Below, in pieces: positions 36,287 to 44,339 of a stretch of 64,000 bases of DNA. Location: contig CM066994.1 of assembly GCA_033977485.1 (NCBI GenBank), forward strand, positions 44,045,155-44,109,154, written 5' to 3'. The notes beneath the pieces were generated by a model. It was not told where the DNA came from. It was given only the letters and a program-made list of their open reading frames with translations, and made no database searches. This stretch comes from Hydrangea macrophylla (Eukaryota > Streptophyta > Magnoliopsida > Cornales > Hydrangeaceae). The position numbers and the translations under genes are program-made. Numbering within the stretch: the first letter of the stretch is position 1; each line of letters starts with the position of its first letter.

Positions 36287-36460
36287 ATGGAAGTAGGAGG
36301 CAAAGAGACGACATACCTTGAGAACCACAAATGGAGTCTCCACTCCAAGCTTGTCCTCTTCACCTCTTCTTTCCTTCTTTTTCTTTTCTCTTCTTCTTTT
36401 CTCTTTTCCTTGTTCTATATACCTATGATAGTTACAACACCAAAGAGAGCTCCCATTTAA
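36287..36460 (+). CDS. Small ORF, 57 aa, with a hydrophobic segment; doubtful
   Basis: MEVGGKETTYLENHKW leads into a hydrophobic stretch (LVLFTSSFLLFLF.. to FYIPMIV), a possible membrane span. A plus-strand TATATATAA-like box lies upstream at about 36192-36201. It overlaps, on the opposite strand, a putative leader exon of the PMD gene, which is purine-rich and would by chance give Ser/Phe/Leu-rich peptide. I do not recognise the protein, and the antisense-leader reading is at least as likely. Confidence 0.2.
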   Translation: MEVGGKETTYLENHKWSLHSKLVLFTSSFLLFLFSSSFLFSLFYIPMIVTTPKRAPI

Positions 36461-36462
36461 AT
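36317..36462 (-). promoter_or_regulatory. Putative promoter and leader exon of the antisense PMD gene
   Basis: On the minus strand GGGTATTTAAATGGGAG (36452-36465) is TATA-like. It is followed by a purine-rich leader and a strong donor CTCAAG/GTATGT (exon end 36317). A GTTTTGCAG acceptor at 34552 precedes the PMD ATG by about 35 nt. Together they would make a 1.76-kb 5' UTR intron containing the low-complexity region. This is inference from splice-site quality and position. Confidence 0.35.
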
Positions 36463-36936
36463 ACCCAAGCTATCCGGCCATTGCCCAGTATTTAACTTCC
36501 TATATCCTGATCACTAGTCCTCTCACTCACATCACCAGTACAACAAAATTTCTGGTAAATTTTGAAAATATACATAGCTAGCTAGGAAAGAATCGAATAA
36601 TATGTTTTGATCCGCTACACGGTCCATATCCTCTGGTTATTGCCCACTGTACAATACACCCACAATTTAAATTTTTTTTTTTTTAAAAAAAGCTCAACAA
36701 GACGGTTGCAAGCAATAATAATTCCCACACTATTAAAAGGTGCCTGAAGTTAGCAGATTATAATATATATATATATATATAAATTCCAAACCAAAACTCC
36801 ATTAAATTCATTAAGTCACCAACGGTGGACAAAACCGCCACTGCTCGGAGCAAAATAAAAATACACATATATATATTCCACCTAATATCAGTACAACAAA
36901 ATAAACACATATACTTCATGGCTGCAAGAGAACTGG

Positions 36937-37662
36937 CTAGCCAAACAGACCAGTATCCAACTTGTAACTAATATGCAAGCCCAGTTCACGAATTTGCTGT
37001 TCAACAACAGACACTTCAGCTCTAGCAGCTTCAAAACGTACATTAGCATCTGCATATTCCTGTTTCAGCTCCAAAAAACGCCTACGCTCAGCTTCATACA
37101 TTTCAATAAATTCCACCGTGTTCGGATCTAGGGAGCCAACCCGCTTGCCACCGCACACTATACTTTCGTAACGCCCCATAGTTCGTGCACACTCAGTCAC
37201 AGAATTCTCCAACTCCAAATAAGTATCAAAAGCAGCCCGCCGCTCCAACATCGGCTCAAATAGGTCATACCTACGCTCCATCTCCTCTACATGGGAATAC
37301 AACCAGTGGACCGACAGTCTATCTTGTACCAGATTTCGCACCTGTTCTAGCAAGTCAGCAAAGAAATCATTATCAGCCTCCTCTAACGTCGTCTTCCGCA
37401 AGCGGCGCAGAATTCGGCAAAGACGTTTTAGTAAATCGGATTGGGATCTAGCACCAATTCGGCCAAAACGAACAAAAGTTTCAGGATATCGTTGGTAAAC
37501 TTGCTCTAGACTATCAAAAAACTTCTGATCTATCCTCACACCTCTCCAGCCATCCTCCACATCTCCAAATGACTCTGGCAGTGGCAAACCCCACGAAGAA
37601 CCTCCAGAAGACCCAACACCAGACATCTCCATAAACAAACCAACAACACTACAATTAAGCAA
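36937..37662 (-). CDS. Antisense ORF B: DGWRG-family protein, about 230-241 aa, unrecognised
   Basis: An intact ORF inside the Tat element. Two starts are possible: 37662 or the Met at 37629 (MSGVGSSGG follows two residues on), the latter aligning with starts of A and C. The N-terminal signature LPESFGDVEDGWRG, then LEQVYQRYPETFV, is shared with both paralogues. Next come a Leu/Arg-rich helical part (LLKRLCRILRRLRKTTL), LSVHWLYSHVEEMERRYDLF, and a long charged helix (EMYEAERRRFLELKQEY) likely to form a coiled coil. The C-terminus is SYKLDTGLFG. No signal peptide or membrane span. A minus-strand CTATATAT box at 37721-37728 lies 60-90 nt upstream. No function can be assigned; conserved length and an open frame suggest recent selection within the element. 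Confidence 0.65.
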   Translation of the reverse strand: MLNCSVVGLFMEMSGVGSSGGSSWGLPLPESFGDVEDGWRGVRIDQKFFDSLEQVYQRYPETFVRFGRIGARSQSDLLKRLCRILRRLRKTTLEEADNDFFADLLEQVRNLVQDRLSVHWLYSHVEEMERRYDLFEPMLERRAAFDTYLELENSVTECARTMGRYESIVCGGKRVGSLDPNTVEFIEMYEAERRRFLELKQEYADANVRFEAARAEVSVVEQQIRELGLHISYKLDTGLFG

Positions 37663-37720
37663 AAATCAAGCACACAAAGGGCAATACATATGAAGACCTC
37701 AAGATGCACACAACCCCACA

Positions 37721-37728
37721 ATATATAG
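37721..37728 (-). promoter_or_regulatory. Putative TATA box for antisense ORF B
   Basis: Minus-strand CTATATAT within TTCTATATATTGTGGGG, 59 to 92 nt before the two candidate start codons of ORF B. Confidence 0.45.
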
Positions 37729-37904
37729 AAAGACAATAAAGTCACATCAAGACAAAAGGCCACTTGTGCCATATCACATTAACCACATGGCGACAAAAGA
37801 CAAGATACTACACCACACAGGATCTGTTACCCACTATGCAAACAAAAAAAATTTATTACATATACGTTCATATTCATCAAGGATGACACAGTTGAACCCT
37901 CCGT

Positions 37905-38573
37905 TCAAAAGAGCCCGGTGTCCAGCTCGTAATCTTCATGAAGGCCGTTCTCGTTTACAAACGGACGAAGAGGAAGCTCTTTGGCAACAACATCCGTAAG
38001 TTCCCGTTGAATCATTGACAGCTCCCTCTCCAAACTCACCAAGTCTCTCTCATGACCTTCAAAGAGAGCTATTTGGTTACTATCTAGCCTCAAAAGTCTT
38101 CCCCGCCATGACAGAACATCCCTACATTTCTCCACCTCTTGCAAAATCTCCTTGCGACGAACAGCAAGACTCTTCCTATGAAGCACAATCTTAAAAACAA
38201 AATACTTCTGCTGCATATCTTCCAAATGATGAAGCAACCACTGCACCGGCAGCTCAGCTTCCATCATGATGTGAACTCTGGGAAAACAAACACAATACAA
38301 ATCTTCATCACTAGTGGACAAAGTAGCCATTGACAGGTAATCCAAAACATACCCCAAATGATTCAGCAGGGTAGATTGTTGTCCCGGATCGCGATCAACA
38401 AAATCAACAAAAGTATCAGGCCTACAATTATATGCACGCTCTAAACACTCAACATACCAGTGATGCACCTTGACACCTCTCCAACCATCTTCCGAGTTAC
38501 CAAATAAGTCGGGAAGAGAAGGACGTCCTCTTACAATATGGGACGAAGTGGAGTCAGCCATGAGTATGTCCAT
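37905..38573 (-). CDS. Antisense ORF C: DGWRG-family protein, 222 aa, unrecognised
   Basis: An intact ORF immediately upstream (antisense sense) of ORF B, with starts at 38573 or 38561 (MADSTSSHIVRG). It aligns with ORF B throughout: LPDLFGNSEDGWRG, LERAYNCRPDTFV, a helical part (LLNHLGYVLDYL), PVQWLLHHLEDMQQKYFVF, a charged coiled-coil-like helix (LFEGHERDLVSLERELS), and C-terminus DYELDTGLF. Identity to B is modest (roughly a third by eye), so the duplication inside the element lineage is old. A CTATATATAAG box at 38603-38613 lies about 30-40 nt upstream. Function unknown; soluble, probably oligomeric. Confidence 0.65.
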   Translation of the reverse strand: MDILMADSTSSHIVRGRPSLPDLFGNSEDGWRGVKVHHWYVECLERAYNCRPDTFVDFVDRDPGQQSTLLNHLGYVLDYLSMATLSTSDEDLYCVCFPRVHIMMEAELPVQWLLHHLEDMQQKYFVFKIVLHRKSLAVRRKEILQEVEKCRDVLSWRGRLLRLDSNQIALFEGHERDLVSLERELSMIQRELTDVVAKELPLRPFVNENGLHEDYELDTGLF

Positions 38574-38602
38574 TACAAAGGGTCATAAAAAGGGTTACTA
38601 CA

Positions 38603-38613
38603 CTTATATATAG
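38603..38613 (-). promoter_or_regulatory. Putative TATA box for antisense ORF C
   Basis: Minus-strand CTATATATAAG, 30-40 nt upstream of the first ATG of ORF C. A further minus-strand TATATATAAGG at 39724-39735 has no long ORF after it. Confidence 0.45.
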
Positions 38614-38649
38614 AGCACTGGAACGGATGCAAATCACATGTATACGGAC

Positions 38650-40005
38650 AAACACGTCAAATCAAAGTAAAAGAAAATACACCTCTCCTAGGGGCACATT
38701 CCCCAACATAATCTCTCCAAAAACGGTATCCTCCCCGGCCCTCAGCTAGGAAATTTCCTCCCCAAAGGGGCACACTCCCGACAAGGGGCACACTCCCCAT
38801 CTCCATTTCTCCATAGGATACACCCTTCCCACCCCTCTGAGAGGCACACTCCATCACACCACAACAGGGGCTATATGCATACAGACTCCGACCACCACTC
38901 CTAAATAGCTCTTCACAAAATGAGAAGTACAATAAAAGGGGGGGGGGGCAAAGAGTCAAAATCACCAATCACAAGTGCAAGAAGACTAGCAAAAAATACA
39001 ATTTTCATTATGAAACATTACAGACCCAATACATACACCAATACATAACAAGGATAAACATGTGTGTCTCTTACAGACCCAATACATACATTACAAGGAG
39101 ACACCCATGATTTACTGGAATCAGATTCGGGATGAGGAACAAAGTCTGGATCACCACGTCACTGCCAATGATTGTCCAGATCAAGATATCTCAGGGAGAA
39201 CTTGTACAACCAATTCGCATCTGGCCCGGCTCTCCTAAACACAAAAACACCAGGCCACAGTAGCCCAGTACTTTCGTGAAAGAAGAACTCGCAGCACAAT
39301 AAAGCAGAAACATCAGTTATTACCAGCCTGTCCCAAAATCGTGATCCTCACCCCAAATCACGGAGAAAGATCAAAAAAAGCAGTCACTCATCCCAAGCAC
39401 CACGACAAAACATAGCACCCGGATAGAACATGCACTGCCTAATAAAGCATGTGCACTGCTAGAAAGGATCCCTCCCCATTCTTGCACTAATAGAAAAGAT
39501 CCCTAGAAATATGCTATGCAAAGCTTGTAACGCCACTCCATGCATAAGTCTGGTACAGGTCATGGCGAAGGTCCCAAGAGGTTTTGACCCCACACCATCG
39601 CCAAAACACTCCCGCCTCACATGGTAATAATCCAGATAAGGAGCTCATGTTTTACACTATAAAGGAGCAAGAAATCAAGTATGCGTTGAGGAGTCGGATG
39701 CATGCAGTCTCCACAACCCTCCCTTATATATAACTACCACCCCAAAACTACACAACGAATATGCACAGCAGGTAACACTAATATTTACTAGACCAATCTA
39801 TTAACCAGATTCGACATCAAAAACCTCACCAGAAAGACAGTACTACCTATAAAAAGTTGAGACATCCATCAAACTGTCAACAAAGCATGACCTTCAACAG
39901 GCAAAAATGTCCATTCATTACCAGCAAAATAAACTGGGAAAGATACGCAAGGATTATGCCCGCATCCTAGCCTTCCTACGCCTAGAATACGGACAGGGGG
40001 GCTAA
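38650..40005. other. Non-coding spacer of the Tat element up to the polypurine tract
   Basis: It contains repeated GGGGCACACTCCC motifs (38690-38850), a G run (38940-38948), a duplicated ACAGACCCAATACATAC (39022 and 39074), and no credible ORF. It ends in the purine-rich tract GGACAGGGGGGCTAA (39991-40005) that primes plus-strand synthesis next to the 3' LTR. Confidence 0.7.
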
Positions 40006-41547
40006 TGTAGATAATAGTTGAGGACTCATATACTATTGACTATACACATCACCAACGACTCCACGTGTAACAATTATTGTAGACTCCACGTGCAACGACT
40101 CCAAACCGCTAGCCCACTTCAAACGGGCCAACCCGCAAAGCCCACTGCAAATGTAGGTAACTAAGAAACTCGCCCCGAGACCCACTTCAATAAAGCCCAC
40201 TTCGAAGGCCCACTCCGGATGAGCCCACTCCAAAGCCTTCACCACGGTTAACTCCACTCTGAAGCCCTATTCTCCAAAGGCGCAAAGTAGCCCACTCTAA
40301 AGCTCCCGATTAACTCCACTCCGAAACTTCACTCTCTAAAAGCCCCAAAGCAGCCCACAAAAGAAGAACACTCGAAATATGCACACACTCACCCTCGGAC
40401 ATCGACCCTTAGTTTAGAAGCAGTACCTAAGGGTGGGCAAGTCTGCTGGGATCTCGAAAACTCATGGTAAGGTGGCTAGAACCGAAGGCATCTCCCTAAC
40501 CTGCGCCCCATGGGTAAGGTCAGGGTTGGTCCCAAAGAGAGAGAGAGACACGTGACTTTCACACGTGCCTCACCCCAATCAACCCACAACCAATAAGCAA
40601 AGCTCATTACTGCAAAGCTCGTCGAAACCTTTGGCCGTCTATGCTTAGTCGTGTCAAGATTGGTTAACCAACTACACCAATAGAAAATACCTCGGTTCCC
40701 TCCCTCACTGGAGCCATCTGTACGCCTCGACACTTGCCCTCGCTTAACCTCTCGGAGCCAATAGCAAAAGCCTCGGTACCCCCACTTGCTTAAAACTCTG
40801 CACCAGTAGCATCCCCTCCCTCCCTTGACCAACCAATGATATTAGTTCACAACCAAACGACAAACATTTCTCTCTCATTTGTCTCCACCAGCTCAGTACA
40901 TGCTTCGTCTACATCCCATTTAATGTCCTCAACCACCCTAAACAGGAGCATTTAAGCCACTCATCTACCTTAATAAAACAATCCAATAAGAGGATGCCAA
41001 CTCGGCCTCGCTCTATCATGTCAAAGGTTTACAAATACACCACCGGCTTCAACTATAAATAAGTACCCTCATTTACTACATCCAATAACCCAACTTGACC
41101 TAATCCGGCACTAGAGTAAAGGGTTAGCAGTTGCTCTTATTCCCAGTCATTAACAAAACATTCCCGTTGTCTCTAGCCCACTTTGACCTTTCGCCCTACC
41201 AGCACCTTCGTCCCATTCTATCCGCCGCCTCATAACACCATTCATCTCACCAAACCCCTTCAGTCCTATTGCGCTCTCCGTCTCAACCCATCCTTCGTTC
41301 CACTCCGACACTCCAATACTTACCCATCGCCTCGGGATACGTACTGCTTTCTCTCTCTCTCACTTGGGACTACTTCGGTTCTCATCCGGACCGGAAGTCT
41401 CTCCGAATCCTATTATCCCTATTATTATTATTATTATATTTTATATACTCTTGCTTATATCTCGCATATTGTTCCACGTATACTAATCCAGTCTTGCGTG
41501 TTATATCTCTCTATATCTCTCACATACATCACAAAAGGACTCACACA
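40006..41547 (+). repeat. 3' LTR of the 21-kb Tat element
   Basis: It is 1542 bp, the partner of 20524-22070. It differs by one 5-bp deletion (near 40072) and about 31 substitutions counted by eye. It is followed directly by the TSD AGTAT and by GeBP pseudogene sequence. Confidence 0.95.
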
Positions 41548-42380
41548 AGTATCAACCACAAAATCCAGGAACAGAACCCATATCACCAGCACAAGATCAA
41601 GGATTTATGGAAGACGATGAGGCTCTGAACACAACCCAATTTTGAATCTGATCCTGATAATGGGTTCAAAACCGAATCTGATTTCACAATCATCCCCATT
41701 GGTTCCAAATCAATGGAAGAACTCACCCAACCCAATAACCTGACCCAAAACACCCCTCTGAGACCCAACAAAATGAGGATGAATCACAGAGAAAGAAAAA
41801 CAAGTCTGCAATTTATAAAATTTGGAGTGACGGCACAAAATTGCTCTCTTGGAGGGAATGATTGATTACAAATTCAATAAGAGGTCAGACTCGAGTTCTG
41901 ATATGGGTGCATTTCTTGAATTCATCAAGAACTCACTTCGAGTTGATGTTTCAAAGAATTGAATAATGCAAAAGATCTGGAGGTTGAAGATGAAGTACAT
42001 AAAAAATGTGATAAAGGCCAAAAATGGGAAAGAAGACCATGTTCTCTCTAAGCTCCATGAACGCAACTCTTTCGAGCTTTCAAAGAAGATATGGGATGTT
42101 GAAGCTAGTAGTAATGTAAATAACAATGTGAAAATTCTGAAAAGAAAAGAAATAGAGACAGTGGATTTAGATAAAGAAGACCCACAAGAAATAAAGGCTA
42201 ATAAACAGGAATTAAAATAAAGGTTCAAATTATTTGTCAATGTTCATGTCTGTAGAGGAATTTGTTAAGGAAAGAAATCAAAGAATGAGTTTGATTGGGG
42301 TGAAAAGGCAAAGGAGTTGGAGGAAAAGTGGAAGAGTTTGAGGGTAGATGAGATTGAACTGTATTCGAAAAGATTAGAGT
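41548..42380 (+). pseudogene. GeBP-type gene, upstream copy, piece 2 of 3 (most of the coding region)
   Basis: This is collinear with 52291-53150 of the open gene. The DUF573 core is recognisable in shifting frames: IYKIWSD near 41814, MIDYKFN near 41860, [18 protein letters not shown] near 41900, FSLKLHERNSFELSKKIW-like near 42045. Stops, frameshifts and short deletions abound, for example a TGA after CCCAATTT (about 41644) and a TGA-containing change at 41957. The GAACTGTATTCGAAAAG block ends at ATTAGAGT, target of the hAT element. It is clearly dead. Confidence 0.88.
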
Positions 42381-42773
42381 CTATGAGGCATGCACACAGA
42401 TACGTCACATGGGCACGACACGACACCACCACACCGACATGGCAAATCCAAAAAAAATTAAAGACATGACACATCGGGGATACGTTTATTGTAATTTTAA
42501 TTTTAATGTTATGTAAATTCTTACGTATTCTAAAAGCAATGCAATAAAACAAAAACATATTAAGATTACATAATCCATAGGACCATAATCACCATATCCA
42601 TATAACTAAAAAGCCAAAATATCCAAAAGCACATTAAGATAGGTCTTGCAAATTAACCAAAAACACATTAAGATTAATCTTGACTACCTAAGTCAAACAA
42701 AAACACATTAAGATTAGTCTTACAAATTAACCACCTAAGTCAAACAAAAACAACTTGACATTAGCCTTTTCAA

Positions 42774-43435
42774 TTAAACAACTTCATCATCATCATCATC
42801 TCCATCCACAAATAATCCGGCCTCTAAGTCTGGTTTATCAAGCGAGATGTCCGTAATTTCAAGCATCCCAACACCATCAAGGGAGTCAAAGGCATCACCA
42901 CCTACATCCCACATCTTGTTTTCTCCCTCAAGGTAGTCTGAACTTCTCCTAGATAGAAGTCGAAGATTGTTATCCTTAAATACCAAATCTTCAGCACGTT
43001 GTGGAGTCATTTTGTTCCTTTTCACTGAATTTATAAAAGGAATAAGTACTCCAATTCCTTTCAGACCAAGAAGATGAGCAAGGTTGTCCAAGTATTTTCA
43101 AAGTTAGGCGTTGAAGGGTAGGTGCTTCATCTCCATGCACAACCCACCATAACTTTGGCTCAATAACCCCTCTATCACTCATCGAATCACGGTCCGCAAA
43201 CCCATTCATTTCATTTGCGAATTTACCGAATTCAACATTCACCAATCGAACCTTTAATTGTAATCCTACAATAAGTACTCTCAAATGTGATATTTCCCCC
43301 ACCCCCAATGGCCTTAGCAAGTTTTACTACATACTTCCAAAGAGGTTTATTTGGATCATCATCACTTTAATTATCACAACAATTAACCATAAATGAACCA
43401 GATAGAGGCCCTGAATGGGATGGATGAGAACTCAT
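42774..43435 (-). pseudogene. hAT transposase remnant: BED-like N-terminus fused to dimerisation domain
   Basis: Minus strand. From an ATG at 43435 (MSSHPSHSG) after a TAA the frame shows DDPNKPLWKYV.KL and GGGGNITFESTYC, a BED-zinc-finger-type start of plant hAT transposases. Only about 100 bp later the sequence is already the C-terminal hAT dimerisation domain: PKLWWVVHG, PTLQRLTLKILGQPCSSS, ERNWSTYSF, then a frameshift to KRNKMTPQRAEDLVF and NLRLLSRRSSDYL, ending in an acidic DGDDDDDEVV tail at 42774. The catalytic core between is deleted, so the product could not transpose. The remnant indicates which transposase drove this element. Confidence 0.8.
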
Positions 43436-43876
43436 ACCTACACAATATCAACTATCATGTTTAAAATACCCACTAATAATCTATGAACCACTTGCATTTT
43501 TAATAATAATAATAATGAATCTAACACGCAATATAAAATAGTAATGTAATTTTCAACAAGCCACTACAACTTCTTGGGAGAGCCATATTTAAATAATTAA
43601 AAAAATGTAACTTAAAAAAATTAAATAACGAATCTAATCACCCAAAAAGAAGCATAAATATTCAGCAAAAGCAAGTCAACTTCAGATTCAAGAGTGAAGA
43701 AATCAAGAAACATTCAAGACTCAAGAATTCTATGGACTGTGATGATTGACAAAGAAAAAAATTACTCTAGAATAGGGGTTTTCAGTGTATATACCCGAGG
43801 TCTGCGACTGTGAGTGTGACATTTTTAAGTGAGAGGGGTTGCTTCACCAGAGGGTGTCACTATGCCGGAGGGATTC

Positions 43877-44298
43877 TGTCAGAAACAGGCCCAACTTTCA
43901 TCAAATTAGATCAGAAATTGCAAAAGATAGAGGGTAAAGAAGAATTACAGAGAGGGAAGTGAGGGAAAGAAAGAGAAAAAAATAGGGAGAGACAGAGAGT
44001 GTTTAGAAAGAGAATTGAGAGAGAAAGAGAATTCTTATTAACAATTTTACACAATGAATCAGCTGATCAATCAGTTATTTATCTCTGATTTACAACAATC
44101 AAACTAATCACCATAACAACCTTTCTACACCAATTATCAATTGACACGTAATAGGTGGTTAGAACTAACTCTTGGCTAAACGATTTTGTAAAGCTTAAAA
44201 CGAATTTACACTAAACGACATCGTACAGAATTTCTTCCTTCCTGATTGCCAGTGAGCTGAGGCCTGAATTTACTGAGTTAACCCATTGATTCATGACA
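43877..44298 (-). repeat. 3' LTR of the Reina-like element
   Basis: 422 bp, TGTCAG...ATGACA, nearly identical to 49103-49524. It is the 3' LTR because coding is on the minus strand. Confidence 0.95.
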
Positions 44299-44339
44299 AA
44301 TGCCCCCTTCTTCAGTAAATCCTTGTCCACAAGGATCAA

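Larger units (their letters stand above)
20524..41547 (+). mobile_element. Giant Tat-type Ty3/gypsy retrotransposon with antisense genes
   Basis: The element is bounded by TGTAGATAATAG and GGACTCACACA, with a perfect 5-bp TSD AGTAT (20519-20523 and 41548-41552). Without the nested solo LTR and its duplicated target it is about 19.55 kb. Order: 5' LTR, PBS, gag, protease, RT, RNase H, second RNase H (split), integrase on the plus strand; then minus-strand ORF A, PMD gene, ORF B and ORF C; purine tract; 3' LTR. The second RNase H and antisense 3' genes are features of the Tat lineage (Grande, Retand, Ogre relatives). LTRs differ at about 31 sites plus a 5-bp indel, about 2%. The plus-strand frames carry several stops and frameshifts, so the element is not autonomous now. 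Confidence 0.92.

Noticed and set aside
38657..38968. 103-aa minus-strand frame upstream of ORF C
   Set aside because: It is made of GGGGCACACTCC repeats and a G run; no similarity to ORFs A-C.
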